A stretch of 64,000 nt of DNA from Brevibacterium marinum (GCF_011927955.1 NZ_JAATJN010000001.1:868001-932000), one strand, 5' to 3'; shown: positions 35,038-44,630, numbered from the stretch's first letter. A program made the numbers and translations. Notes: generated by a model from the letters alone, not told the origin.

Positions 35038-35946
35038 ATGCTCGAAGGGTTCAAGCCGATCGGCAACTCGCACTCAGGGGTGCGCATCAGCGGATTGATC
35101 GCGGGCTCCGGCCCGCCGGTGCTGCTCCTGCACGGCTATCCGCAGACGAAGCACATGTGGCATCTGGTGGCACCGGCGCTGGCAAAGGACCACACTGTCG
35201 TCCTCGGAGATCTGCGCGGGTACGGTGACTCCGACAAACCGGAGCAGGAGAACGATCGCAGCACCTACTCCAAGCGTGAGATGGCTGCCGACCAACATGC
35301 CCTGATGATGTCGCTCGGATTCGAGAAGTACTCCATTGCCGGTCACGATCGGGGCGGACGAGTCGCCCACCGCTTGGGGCTCGACCACCCTGAGGCAGTC
35401 GACCGTGTTGCACTGCTTGATATCGTGCCGACTCTGCACATGTTCGACAATGTGAACCGCGCTATGGCGAGCTCCTATTTCCACTGGTTCTTCCTCGCGC
35501 TGGAGAACGGGATGCCCGAGGCTCTCATCCGGGCGGACCCCCTCACCTGGCTGCGCAGTCGTTTCGAAGGTCGCAACGCCGGGGGCAGGCAGGTTGACCC
35601 CGAGACGTATGACGAATACGCACGGTGCTTCACGAGTCCCGGAGGGGTTGAGGCTTCGACGGCCGACTATCAGTCCGCGGCAACCATCGATCTCGATCAC
35701 GATCGCGCCGACCGTGATCGCGGCCGGCGCCTGATGATGCCGCTGCTCACTCTGTGGGGAGACAAGGGATACGTCGGTAGGACCTTCGATGTCGTCGAGG
35801 TGTGGAAGGACTATGCGGACGAGGTCGAAGGTGCAGCGGCCCAGTCCGATCACTACCTGGCCGAAGAAGCTCCCGAGTTCGTCGTCACCGAGCTCACGAG
35901 ATTCTTCGACCCGTCCACGGCCGATGGCGGAGGGCAGGGCTCATGA
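35038..35946 (+). CDS. Alpha/beta hydrolase, haloacetate dehalogenase-like
   Basis: This 302-residue alpha/beta hydrolase has the oxyanion motif LLLHGYPQTKHMWH and the nucleophile elbow GHDRGGRVAHRLGLDHP. Aspartate is thus the nucleophile, as in fluoroacetate/haloacetate dehalogenases and epoxide hydrolases. The late His is in QSDHYLAEEAPE, and LTLWGDKG precedes it. The preferred ATG at 35038 has GGGGAGG upstream; an in-frame ATG lies at 35017. It leads a unit with two peptidases, joined by ATGA overlaps. The real substrate may be an ester or halide of the imported compound. Confidence 0.85.
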   Translation: MLEGFKPIGNSHSGVRISGLIAGSGPPVLLLHGYPQTKHMWHLVAPALAKDHTVVLGDLRGYGDSDKPEQENDRSTYSKREMAADQHALMMSLGFEKYSIAGHDRGGRVAHRLGLDHPEAVDRVALLDIVPTLHMFDNVNRAMASSYFHWFFLALENGMPEALIRADPLTWLRSRFEGRNAGGRQVDPETYDEYARCFTSPGGVEASTADYQSAATIDLDHDRADRDRGRRLMMPLLTLWGDKGYVGRTFDVVEVWKDYADEVEGAAAQSDHYLAEEAPEFVVTELTRFFDPSTADGGGQGS

Positions 35947-37124
35947 ACTGCACTCAAAACCGCTGCGAAGACGAGGAGAACGCCGAATCCGAGCTCGTCC
36001 GCGCACGCCTGCGGACCTTGGTCGAAATGGAATCTCCCTCCGGGCACCGGGAGGGGATCGCCGAATGCCTCTCCCTCATCAGGCATTGGGCCGGTGAGGC
36101 CCTTGGTCGGCACGGCGAGATCCGAGAGATCGACGGCGTCGACCACTTGTACTTCGAGGCCGCAGATCCCGGTGGGATACTCCTGCTCGGACACGCCGAT
36201 ACCGTATGGCCGGTGGGTACTCTGGGCCGGCTGCCCTTCGCCGTCGATGACGGGCGCGCTCGCGGCCCCGGCGTCTTCGACATGAAATCGGGACTCGTGG
36301 CGACCATCGGCGCCCTCGAAAGGCTGGTTGCCCAGGGGCGGCGAGGATGTGACGACATCTCGCTCCTGATCACGGGTGATGAGGAAACCGGATCGATCAC
36401 CTCCCGCAGACTCATCGAAGAAGCGGCAGCGCACTCAAGCGCCGTGCTCATCCTCGAGCCGAGTCTCGACGGGGCAGTGAAGATCGCTCGACGAGGCGCC
36501 GGAATCTACCGAATCGGGCTCAAGGGGCGGGCGGCGCACGCGGGTCTCGAACCCGAAAAGGGCGCTAACGCTCTCGCGGAGATGGCGTCGGTCCTTCAGC
36601 GACTCGCACTCCACTCGGATGAGTCGCTCGGCACGACGGTGTCGCCGACATTCGCCACAGCCGGCACCGCCGTGAACACCATTCCGGAACTCGCCGAGGT
36701 GGCCTTCGACGTTCGTGCCTGGTCCCTCGACGAACTCGAACGCGTCGACGCCGCCTTCCGGTCGACTCTCCCGAGGAATCCCGAGATCGCTCTGACCTTG
36801 GGCGGGGGCATCAACCGGCCGCCCCTTGAACGTGAGCACGCGGAGGCACTCCACCTCCTTGCCCGACAGGTCGCAGAGGACCTCGGTCAGACACCGCTCG
36901 ACGGTGTCGAGGTCGGAGGCGCATCCGATGGCAACTTCACAGCGTCGCTCGGCACCCCGACCCTCGACGGGCTCGGGCCGCTGGGAGACGGAGCGCATGC
37001 CGAACACGAATGGGCGGATCTCGAATCGATCATCGAACGGGCCGATCTCGTCGCAGAGCTCATCCGACGCATTCGCAGGCACGACTCAGACCACACCATG
37101 AAAGCCGAAGGTGAGAAGCAATGA
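35943..37124 (+). CDS. M20 family metallopeptidase (glutamate carboxypeptidase-like)
   Basis: This 393-residue M20 enzyme has its zinc ligands visible: His in LLLGHADTVWPVGT, bridging Asp in GPGVFDMKSGL, catalytic and ligand Glu in TGDEETGS, and the late His in GDGAHAEHEW. The dimerisation lid begins at KGRAAHAGLEPEKGANAL. The CPG2-like subgroup removes terminal residues from small peptides or acyl amino acids. The start overlaps the hydrolase stop by ATGA and the end overlaps the next gene by 4 nt. There is no signal peptide, so it acts in the cytoplasm on imported substrate. Confidence 0.88.
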   Translation: MNCTQNRCEDEENAESELVRARLRTLVEMESPSGHREGIAECLSLIRHWAGEALGRHGEIREIDGVDHLYFEAADPGGILLLGHADTVWPVGTLGRLPFAVDDGRARGPGVFDMKSGLVATIGALERLVAQGRRGCDDISLLITGDEETGSITSRRLIEEAAAHSSAVLILEPSLDGAVKIARRGAGIYRIGLKGRAAHAGLEPEKGANALAEMASVLQRLALHSDESLGTTVSPTFATAGTAVNTIPELAEVAFDVRAWSLDELERVDAAFRSTLPRNPEIALTLGGGINRPPLEREHAEALHLLARQVAEDLGQTPLDGVEVGGASDGNFTASLGTPTLDGLGPLGDGAHAEHEWADLESIIERADLVAELIRRIRRHDSDHTMKAEGEKQ

Positions 37125-39019
37125 CCACACAACACGACGCCACAGCATCGAGCAACGGGCGTGAGACATCGAACTGGGAGGCGCGATTCAACACCCCATA
37201 CCTGCACACGGTGAGACCAGCGATGGGGAACCCGCACACAGCTCTCGTCATCGAAAACCATCGCCATGGGGTCAGGGGGCGACTCCTCGCACCCGAGGCA
37301 GGCAGCAGCAGATCTGTGCTCTCCGACATCCTCCCGGTCGACGTGAACTTCGAATCGTTCCTGTCACCCGACGCTCGCTGGGTCGTCTCCCTCGATGACG
37401 GCGGAGGTTCCGAGGTCGGCGGACTCCTGGCCCGATCGGTCGACGGTGCCGAAAGCGTTCATCTGACCCCGGACCGTGAGCCCTACGTCATCAGGGGGAT
37501 GGAATTCTCCACCGATGGGTCGACGCTTCTCGCCACCATCGTCGACGATGAGGGGTTTCACCTGCTGTCGGTGCCCGCGCATCCCTGGGGCGAGGCGGCG
37601 GTGATCTGGTCCTCACGGAACGAGGCCTGGTACGGACACGTCTCTGCCGATGCGAGCCTGTTCTGCGTCGACTCGACGAATCACAACCCCGGTTGGCGTC
37701 GGACCGCAGTCACCGTCGTCGACGCGCTCTCTGGCGAGGAGATCGCCGTGTGCAACGACATGGTCGACGGCGGACCCGTCCGTGCCGTTCGCTTCTCCCC
37801 GCTGGCGGGCGACGACCGGCTGCTGCTGAGCACAGAGAAGAGCGGCTTCGCCAGGCCCGCGCTGTGGTCACCGTCCGCTGGGGAGCGAACAGACTACCCC
37901 CTCCCCGCCCTTGCCGGCGAGGTGCTCCCGCTCGATTGGGACCCAGGCCATTCCCAGATCCTCTCGCTGCACGTGGACGCAGGCATTCATCGCCTTCTGC
38001 TCCTCGACACCGACACCGGGGAGCTGTCCGTCGTGCGCCAGGGCACCGGCAGCTACGCCGCCCCCGATGTGGCCGCAGAGTTCGCATACAGCGCGCAGTC
38101 CTACCTTGACCAGACCGGCGGAGTATTCATCTTCGAACAGTCGTGGAACACTCCTCCGGCGCTCATCGGCATCGACCACGACGGCGAATCGAGCGTCGTC
38201 ATCGCTGCCCCCGAGCTGCCCGCAGGTGTGCCGCTCAACTCTGAACTCGTCACCAGTGCCGATGGCACACCAGTCCAATTGTGGTGGGCGATCCCAGCAG
38301 GTGAGGTACGGGGCACGATCCTATCGATCCACGGCGGGCCCAATCTGGTCACCACCGACCACTATGCTCCAGAGGCGCAGGCGTGGCTGGCGGAGGGCTT
38401 CGCCTTCGCTTCGCTGAACTATCGGGGCTCAGTGACGTTCGGCAGGGAATTCAGAGAAGGCTTCTGGACCGGGTACGGCGACCGCGAAATCGCCGATATA
38501 CGAGCGGTGATGGACCGACTGCGGGAACTCGGTGTGGCCGCTCCGGGATCGTCGTTCGTCACCGGCGCCTCCTACGGTGGTCACCTCACTCTGCTGTCGA
38601 TGGGCAGATTGCCCGAATACTTCGCCGGAGGCTTCGCCGTGGTTGCGATGGCCGACTGGGCCACTGCATTCGAGGAGATGAACGCCGCACTCAGACCAGT
38701 GTGGGAGAAGGTGCTGGCCAACGGTGAGCTGAGCTTCGAGGAAGCATGTGCGAAGCTTTCGTCCACGAGCTACGTCGATCAGGTGCAGGGGTCCGTCGTG
38801 CTGTTTCAGGGGGCGCGTGACTCTCGCACCCCGCCCGCTCAGGCGAGGAACTACATCGAGAAGCTGCGAGCCAGCGGAGGCGACGTCTCGATCGAATGGT
38901 TCGATGCCGGCCATTCACCTGCGGGTCTGGCCATCGAACACGAATGGCTGGAGCGTGAGCTGGGGTTCGTCGCGCTCACCGAGTCATCAACGAGGTGGTC
39001 CGACAAGCCCGGGGGGTGA
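37121..39019 (+). CDS. S9 family peptidase (acylaminoacyl/prolyl oligopeptidase-like)
   Basis: This 632-residue protein has a beta-propeller-like N-terminal half and a C-terminal alpha/beta hydrolase domain. The catalytic triad is Ser in TGASYGGHLTL near 481, Asp in GARDSRTPPAQ and His in DAGHSPAG. SIHGGPNLVTTDHYAPEAQA and LNYRGSVTFGREFREG are typical of acylaminoacyl peptidases. There is no signal peptide. It is the third gene of an overlapped hydrolase-M20-S9 unit and is convergent with the TetR gene. Confidence 0.88.
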   Translation: MTTQHDATASSNGRETSNWEARFNTPYLHTVRPAMGNPHTALVIENHRHGVRGRLLAPEAGSSRSVLSDILPVDVNFESFLSPDARWVVSLDDGGGSEVGGLLARSVDGAESVHLTPDREPYVIRGMEFSTDGSTLLATIVDDEGFHLLSVPAHPWGEAAVIWSSRNEAWYGHVSADASLFCVDSTNHNPGWRRTAVTVVDALSGEEIAVCNDMVDGGPVRAVRFSPLAGDDRLLLSTEKSGFARPALWSPSAGERTDYPLPALAGEVLPLDWDPGHSQILSLHVDAGIHRLLLLDTDTGELSVVRQGTGSYAAPDVAAEFAYSAQSYLDQTGGVFIFEQSWNTPPALIGIDHDGESSVVIAAPELPAGVPLNSELVTSADGTPVQLWWAIPAGEVRGTILSIHGGPNLVTTDHYAPEAQAWLAEGFAFASLNYRGSVTFGREFREGFWTGYGDREIADIRAVMDRLRELGVAAPGSSFVTGASYGGHLTLLSMGRLPEYFAGGFAVVAMADWATAFEEMNAALRPVWEKVLANGELSFEEACAKLSSTSYVDQVQGSVVLFQGARDSRTPPAQARNYIEKLRASGGDVSIEWFDAGHSPAGLAIEHEWLERELGFVALTESSTRWSDKPGG

Positions 39020-39026
39020 CCGGAAC

Positions 39027-39872
39027 TCAGCTGCCGTTCGTCTCCGCTGCGTCCCTGGGCTGCGGCTGCGAGTCATCTTCGCCATCGGGTTTGCTCTCCG
39101 CAAGTGCCTCAAGGCCCCTGATGAGGACTTCGAGACCGGTGTCGAACGTGCTGGCGTCCCCGATGCCCAGAGGAGGTTGGCCCGCCGCAGCGATGGCCGG
39201 ATAGTCCTCGGGGTCGAGGCGTTCGAACTGCATCCTCCAGGCCAATTCGTCCTCCCGCTGCACCTGCTCCGGAAGGCAGTGGGAGGCAGCCTCGATGCTT
39301 GAGAGTGCGCGAACATAGTTGCCGAATACGCGTTGGTACCTGAGTGCGTCTGTGTGGTTGAATCCGGCATCGAGGAATGCCGCGAGGGTGTACTCCATAT
39401 TGCTGAACTCGCGAGGCATTCGCGTGGTCCTGGAGGCCATCTGCTGGGCGAGCTGAGGATAGCGCAGGTAGTGTTCGTGGACGACCCGGGCGGCAATCCG
39501 CAGATTCTCCCTCCAGTCTCCAGTGGGTACGAGGGCCCCGAGGTAGGAACGGTCGCGCAGGGAGTCGATGAGCGCGAGGACGAGTTCGTCCTTGTCCTTG
39601 AAGTGTCGGTACATCGACGTCGGGTGAGCGCCGAGTTCAGCTCCCAGGGATTGGAATGTCAGCCCGTCGAGGCCGTCGCGCTCGGCAATCATCTCAGCGG
39701 CGTCGAGGATGACAGTGCGGTTGAGGGAATCCCGCTTACGCCTCGTGCGGGCCGGTGCGTCGGGCGCCGAACGACGTGCGCCGTCCTCGGATGTGCCGGG
39801 GTTCGTCAAGGTACTCCCATCGTCGTGTGTGTCCTCAAGGATAACGGCAGTCGGCATGAACGCGAAGATCAC
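39027..39872 (-). CDS. TetR family transcriptional regulator of the peptide-uptake cluster
   Basis: This 281-residue TetR protein has its DNA-binding helices at VILDAAEMIAERDGLDGLTF and LGAELGAHPTSMYRHFKDKD, preceded by a basic 45-residue arm. The GTG at 39872 lies 8 nt from a TATCTA -10-like element, so the mRNA may be leaderless; an ATG at 39857 is the alternative. It sits between the hydrolase/peptidase unit and the divergent ABC importer unit. The shared TAGTC-N9-GACTA sites at both promoters suggest it represses the whole cluster. Confidence 0.87.
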   Translation of the reverse strand: MIFAFMPTAVILEDTHDDGSTLTNPGTSEDGARRSAPDAPARTRRKRDSLNRTVILDAAEMIAERDGLDGLTFQSLGAELGAHPTSMYRHFKDKDELVLALIDSLRDRSYLGALVPTGDWRENLRIAARVVHEHYLRYPQLAQQMASRTTRMPREFSNMEYTLAAFLDAGFNHTDALRYQRVFGNYVRALSSIEAASHCLPEQVQREDELAWRMQFERLDPEDYPAIAAAGQPPLGIGDASTFDTGLEVLIRGLEALAESKPDGEDDSQPQPRDAAETNGS

Positions 39873-39882
39873 TTGCCCAATA

Positions 39883-39909
39883 GATAGTCATTTCTATTGA
39901 CTAAGACTA
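39883..39909. promoter_or_regulatory. Operator-like site between TetR and the importer operon
   Basis: GATAGTC, 6 nt, then ATTGACTAA matches the site at 34984-35005 in both flanks and spacing (TAGTC-N9-GACTA). A third GACTA follows at 39905-39909. The site covers the likely -10 of the TetR gene and lies about 90 nt before the binding-protein gene, so one protein could control both directions. Confidence 0.62.
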
Positions 39910-39991
39910 TTGCTATCTCCTTGTTCCGGGATTAATCTGTTGCTACGACATGGCGCCGCAAGGGCCAAGGCCATGGTGGAAAGGAACTTCA

Positions 39992-41671
39992 ATGACGAGT
40001 TTCACCCGACCGCGACGTAGGACACGCCTTCGCGCAGCGGCCGCCGGTCTCGCGCTCGCACTCGGCCTCACTGCGTGCTCGAACGGCGACGGCGGTCTCG
40101 ACCAGAACATCTCGGACGACGAGCAGATCGTCATCGGGGCCGAACAGGAACCCGACTGCGCGGACTGGATCGCCACGTGTGCCGCAAACATCTGGGGTTC
40201 CTACACGATGCGGATCCCCACTCTCCCGCGCGCTTTCGAGTCCCGGAAGAACGATGGATCCTGGGAGCTCGTCCCCTCCGATCTCCTGACCGGTGAACCG
40301 AGCGTGGCCATCACCGACGACGGGAAGCAGACGATCACGTATCGGATCAATCCCGAAGCTCAATGGTCCGATGGAGAACCCATCACCGGCGAGGACTTCG
40401 TGTACACCGGCCTTCAGATCCGGGACGGCGATGACATCTTCGACAAGAGCGGGTACTCGCTCATCGAATCGATCGACGCTCCGAATGAGAGGACCGCAGT
40501 CGTCACGCTCAAGACCTCGACCGGCTCATGGAAGAAGCTCTTCAGCGGCGACTACTCTGTTCTCCCCAGTCACATCCTCAAGGGCGAGGACCGCGCCGAG
40601 GTGATGAAGGACGGCTACGACTTCTCCGGTGGCCCCTGGAAGATCGAGTCCTGGGTCAAAGGCGTCTCGGTGACACTGGTGCCCAATGACAACTACTGGG
40701 GCGAGAAGCCGAAGCTCAAGAAGGTCACCTTTCAGTTCATCACCGATACCGCGGCCGCCTTCCTCGCACTCAAGAGCGGTCAGGTCCAAGCGCTGTATCC
40801 GACACCCCAGCTCGACGCGATGAGCCAGATCAAGGCCGGGGTTCCGAACACGAACATCGACGTCGATACAGATTCCGGAAACCTGGAGGCCCTGTGGATC
40901 AACAATGCGGCCTTTCCCTTCGACAGCAAGGCGGTGCGACAGGCCTTCGCCTATTCGATCGACAGGCCTGCGATCGTTGAACGACTCTACGGACAGATCG
41001 GGGTCGAGCAGGTGCAACAGAGCTTCCTCACCCCACTCAACGGCATCTACGCCCGAGAGGATTTCTCCCGATACACCAAAGACCTCGAGAAGGTCGACGA
41101 ACTCATGACGGACGACGGGTGGCGCAGGAATGGGGAGGGAATCTGGGAGAAGAACGGGAAGCCAGCCGAGTTCCGCATCACCACACAGTCAGGTAACCAA
41201 CGGCGAGAACTGGCCGAACAGATCCTCCAGAAGCAGGCAGGCGAGGCCGGTTTCTCCATGAAGATCGCCAATGTTGCAGGCGCCGATCTGTTCTCGAGCG
41301 TCGCTCCCGAAGGGGACTTCGAAGTCGGAATGTGGACGATCATCGACACCGTCCCAGAGCCCGATCTCGGCTCCTCATTCAGGTCGGACGCCATCCCCGG
41401 TGAAGACAACGGGTTCTCGGGCATCAATTTCACCCGAGCGAAGATCTCAGGAGCCGACGGACTCCTCAACACCGTTGCCCGCACGACGAACGATAAGGAA
41501 CGGATCAAGAAGTCCCATGCAGCGGAGAAGCTGATCGCCGAGGCTGTTCCCGGAATCCCGATCGACACGGTGCCGAATATCGTCATGACCAGCGACAGGG
41601 TCGAGGGGCCGGTCGAGATCAACCCCGCAGAAGGCCCCTTCTGGAACCTGGAGGAGTGGACCCTTGATTGA
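39992..41671 (+). CDS. Peptide-type ABC transporter substrate-binding lipoprotein (SBP_bac_5)
   Basis: This 559-residue lipoprotein has a signal with an RRR-rich start and lipobox LGLTAC. The family-5 solute-binding fold follows (ITYRINPEAQWSDGEPITGE, FVYTGLQIRDG). This class binds peptides, opines, amides and glycosides in a large cleft. A CADWIATCAANIW pair of cysteines near residues 50-57 could form a disulfide. The ATG at 39992 has AAGGA upstream. It is the first gene of a complete importer operon. Confidence 0.88.
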   Translation: MTSFTRPRRRTRLRAAAAGLALALGLTACSNGDGGLDQNISDDEQIVIGAEQEPDCADWIATCAANIWGSYTMRIPTLPRAFESRKNDGSWELVPSDLLTGEPSVAITDDGKQTITYRINPEAQWSDGEPITGEDFVYTGLQIRDGDDIFDKSGYSLIESIDAPNERTAVVTLKTSTGSWKKLFSGDYSVLPSHILKGEDRAEVMKDGYDFSGGPWKIESWVKGVSVTLVPNDNYWGEKPKLKKVTFQFITDTAAAFLALKSGQVQALYPTPQLDAMSQIKAGVPNTNIDVDTDSGNLEALWINNAAFPFDSKAVRQAFAYSIDRPAIVERLYGQIGVEQVQQSFLTPLNGIYAREDFSRYTKDLEKVDELMTDDGWRRNGEGIWEKNGKPAEFRITTQSGNQRRELAEQILQKQAGEAGFSMKIANVAGADLFSSVAPEGDFEVGMWTIIDTVPEPDLGSSFRSDAIPGEDNGFSGINFTRAKISGADGLLNTVARTTNDKERIKKSHAAEKLIAEAVPGIPIDTVPNIVMTSDRVEGPVEINPAEGPFWNLEEWTLD

Positions 41672-41756
41672 GACCTTCGCCTTCGACGCCACGACGATCG
41701 TTGCCGGCATCGAGCTCGACTGTCCGGGAACCGCAGACGACGGGATATCACCATGA
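41664..41756 (+). CDS. Possible 30-residue microprotein bridging the binding-protein and permease genes
   Basis: A TTG at 41664, 7 nt after GGAGGAG, opens a frame (LIETFAFDATTIVAGIELDC, then PGTADDGISP) that overlaps the binding-protein stop and ends in an ATGA overlap with the permease start. The permease has only a weak ribosome site of its own. The frame closes the only sizeable gap in an otherwise fully overlapped operon. The purine-rich site also encodes part of the upstream protein, so chance cannot be excluded. Confidence 0.28.
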   Translation: MIETFAFDATTIVAGIELDCPGTADDGISP

Positions 41757-42718
41757 TTACCTATGCGCTGCGCCGACTGGCCTACTCGATCCCTGTCATC
41801 CTCATCGCCTCGTTCCTGCTCTTCTGGGCTGTCCGTCGGGCCTTCGACCCGCTGAGCAAGCTCCGGTTGAACCAGGACCCCACTGCGATCGCCCGAGAGA
41901 CCGAACGGCTGGGTCTCGACAAACCCATCCCGGAGCAGTATCTCCTCTGGTTCAAGGGCTTCGTGGCAGGGGACTGGGGGACCAGCACGCGCACCGGCCG
42001 CGACGTTGTCGACATGATCGCCGGTGCTGCCGGGCCGACCATCCAGCTCATCTTCTGGGGAGTCCTCCTCGGTGCGATCGTTGCGATAGCGGTCGGGACG
42101 TATTCGGCGGTCAAACAGTACAGTGCAGCCGACTACGTGTTCACCGGCGTGTCCTACATCGGGATCGCCCTGCCCGCATTCTGGTTCGGGCTTCTGCTCA
42201 TCCAGATATTCGGGGTGTGGCCGGTGCAGATATGGAACTTGGCCGAGCCGCCGCTGTACTTCGTGGGACTTCACTCGGTGGGCCATTCCGATTTCGGGGA
42301 CTACCTGCGCCACCTCGCCCTTCCCGTGGTGACGATGACGATCACTCTCGTCGCCAGTTGGAGCAGGTACGGGCGAGCCTCGATGCTTGACTCCCTCACC
42401 AGCGACTATGTGCGCACGGCGAGGGCAAAAGGGGTGCCGAAGCGGCAGGTCGTCATCAACCACGCCCTCCGTAACTCCCTGGCCCCCTTCGTCACCGTGG
42501 TGTTTCTCGACGCGGGCATCCTTCTCGGTGGACTCGTCGTCACCGAACAGATCTTCTCGATCCCAGGAATGGGAAAGCTCCTGCTCGATTCCCTGCTCGC
42601 CGGCGACGCCCAGCTGCTGTTGCCGTGGATGATGCTCGTCGCCGTCATCATCGTCGTCTTCAATCTTCTGGCGGATCTCTGCTATGCCTACCTCGACCCG
42701 AGAGTGAAATTGTCATGA
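41753..42718 (+). CDS. Peptide-type ABC transporter permease, DppB family
   Basis: This 321-residue permease has six helices with the DppB start MITYALRRLAYSIPVILIAS and the ATPase-contact loop YVRTARAKGVPKRQVVINHA. It ends with GMGKLLLDSLLAGD. The sequence differs clearly from the DppB-like permease at the window start, so the two systems serve different substrates. It overlaps the DppC gene by ATGA. Confidence 0.9.
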   Translation: MITYALRRLAYSIPVILIASFLLFWAVRRAFDPLSKLRLNQDPTAIARETERLGLDKPIPEQYLLWFKGFVAGDWGTSTRTGRDVVDMIAGAAGPTIQLIFWGVLLGAIVAIAVGTYSAVKQYSAADYVFTGVSYIGIALPAFWFGLLLIQIFGVWPVQIWNLAEPPLYFVGLHSVGHSDFGDYLRHLALPVVTMTITLVASWSRYGRASMLDSLTSDYVRTARAKGVPKRQVVINHALRNSLAPFVTVVFLDAGILLGGLVVTEQIFSIPGMGKLLLDSLLAGDAQLLLPWMMLVAVIIVVFNLLADLCYAYLDPRVKLS

Positions 42719-43605
42719 GAGCACAGTCAGCGGCCGCATCCGGCAATACCACCAGGTCGTTCGTCGGCCAATGGGCCCTCTTCCGACGTCGGTTCCTCCG
42801 ACACAAGCTTGCCGTCAGCGGCCTCGTGGTGCTGGCGGTCCTCGTCGTCGCCTGTTTCGGGGCTCCGTGGATCGCCCCATTCCAGGAGAATCACCAGGAC
42901 CTCATCACCGGATCCACCGGCCCTAGTGCGGTGCACTGGCTGGGAACGGACCAACTCGGCCGAGACTTCCTCAGTCAACTGCTCTACGCCGGGCGGATCT
43001 CGATGTCGGTCGGCCTCGGTGTGGGTCTGCTCTCGACCATTGTGGGAGTGCTCCTCGGTTCCCTGGCCGGATACTTCGGCGGCTGGGCGGATGAACTCAT
43101 CATGCGCCTCGTCGACCTCTTCCTCGTCGTCCCGCCGATCGCGATCCTCGCTCTCCTACTCCAGGGGTTCGGCAGCTCGTCGGTGACGATCGTGCTGGCT
43201 CTGAGCGCGCTGGGCTGGACCGTCATCGCACGTGTTGCGAGGTCTCAGGTGCTGTCTTTGCGGGAGAAGGAGTTCGTCGACGCGGCGATCGTGCTCGGAG
43301 CCTCTCCCATACGAGTGATCCTGAGACACATGATCCCCAACCTCGCCGGAGTCATCGCCGTGAACGTCTCCCTCGCAGTAGCCGCGGCGATCATCACGGA
43401 ATCGACCCTGAGCTTCCTCGGATTCGGTGTCCAACCCCCGGACTCCAGCTGGGGCAACATGCTCAGCCAGGCCGCCGGTCTGCTCGGCACCCCGCAGGTG
43501 CATCTGCTGCTCTACCCCGGCCTGCTCATACTGATCACGGTTCTGTCGGTGAACTTCATCGGCGACGGACTCCGTGACGCCCTCGACCCACAGACGAAAC
43601 GATGA
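42715..43605 (+). CDS. Peptide-type ABC transporter permease, DppC family
   Basis: This 296-residue permease has a hydrophilic N terminus (GQWALFRRRFLRHKLAVSGL), then HWLGTDQLGRDFLSQLLYAG, the DppC hallmark. The ATPase-contact loop is EFVDAAIVLGASPIRVILRH. The start and end overlap neighbours by 4 nt each. It forms the importer channel with the DppB-like subunit. Confidence 0.91.
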   Translation: MRAQSAAASGNTTRSFVGQWALFRRRFLRHKLAVSGLVVLAVLVVACFGAPWIAPFQENHQDLITGSTGPSAVHWLGTDQLGRDFLSQLLYAGRISMSVGLGVGLLSTIVGVLLGSLAGYFGGWADELIMRLVDLFLVVPPIAILALLLQGFGSSSVTIVLALSALGWTVIARVARSQVLSLREKEFVDAAIVLGASPIRVILRHMIPNLAGVIAVNVSLAVAAAIITESTLSFLGFGVQPPDSSWGNMLSQAAGLLGTPQVHLLLYPGLLILITVLSVNFIGDGLRDALDPQTKR

Positions 43606-44630
43606 GGCCCACGATGACACTCAATCAACAGCCACTGCTCACGGTCGACAACCTCGGCGTCGTCTTCTCGACGGACAACGGTCCAGTCACCTCGGTCGAG
43701 GGACTGAGCTTCGAACTGAATGCGAACGAGACCCTCGGCGTGGTCGGCGAATCCGGCTCAGGAAAGTCCATCACCTCAATGGCGATCATGGGACTGCTTC
43801 CGCGCACCGCCACCGTGACGGGATCGATCAGGTTCCGCGGAGAGGAGCTGCTGACCAAGACCGACGATCAGCTGCGGGAGCTGCGCGGACGACGGATCTC
43901 CATGGTCTTCCAGGACGCGCTCGCCGCACTCAATCCGGTGAAGTCAGTGGGCAGTCAGCTCATGGAGGCAGTGCGCGTCCACTCGTCGGGCCGAAGCCGC
44001 CAGGAGATGCGGGCCAGGGCGATCGAACTCCTCGACATCGTCGGGATTCCGACTCCGGAGCAGCGTGTCGACCAGTTCCCCCACGAATTCTCCGGGGGAA
44101 TGCGCCAGCGCATCATGATCGCCATGAGCATCGCCAACGATCCGGATGTGCTCATCGCCGACGAGCCGACCACAGCCCTCGACGTCACTGTCCAAGCGCA
44201 AGTGCTCGACGTGCTGCGTCGGGTTCAGGAACGGACCAACTCGGCCCTCCTGCTCATCACCCACGATCTGGGCGTGGTCGCAGGGCTCGCCGACAGGGTC
44301 CTCGTGATGTACTCGGGGAGGAAGGTTGAGGAGGCCGACGTCGAGGATGTGTTCTACCGTCCTTCCCACCCGTACACACTGGATCTGCTGGCCGCGATGC
44401 CCCGACTCGACGGCAATCCGGGCGATTCGCGCCTGTACTCGATCCCCGGGGCTCCTCCGGATCCGACCGAACTTCCGCCGGGCTGCCGGTTCGCGCCCAG
44501 GTGTCGGTACGCGATGCTCGGCACGTGCGATCAGACTCCCATTCCCGAACGTTTCATCACCGATCGCCATGTGGCGGCCTGCCTGAGGATCGACGAGGTC
44601 GCCGCCGTTCGACAGGAGGCGTCCTCATGA
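43602..44630 (+). CDS. Peptide-type ABC transporter ATP-binding protein, DppD family
   Basis: The Walker A is GESGSGKSITSMA, the signature is FSGGMRQRIMIAMS and the Walker B is VLIADEPTTALDV. The C-terminal oligopeptide-transporter domain (PGAPPDPTELPPGCRFAPRC) carries the cysteines that hold an Fe-S cluster in some relatives. The start at 43602 overlaps the DppC stop; an ATG at 43614 is also in frame. It overlaps the DppF gene by 4 nt. Confidence 0.91.
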   Translation: MRPTMTLNQQPLLTVDNLGVVFSTDNGPVTSVEGLSFELNANETLGVVGESGSGKSITSMAIMGLLPRTATVTGSIRFRGEELLTKTDDQLRELRGRRISMVFQDALAALNPVKSVGSQLMEAVRVHSSGRSRQEMRARAIELLDIVGIPTPEQRVDQFPHEFSGGMRQRIMIAMSIANDPDVLIADEPTTALDVTVQAQVLDVLRRVQERTNSALLLITHDLGVVAGLADRVLVMYSGRKVEEADVEDVFYRPSHPYTLDLLAAMPRLDGNPGDSRLYSIPGAPPDPTELPPGCRFAPRCRYAMLGTCDQTPIPERFITDRHVAACLRIDEVAAVRQEASS

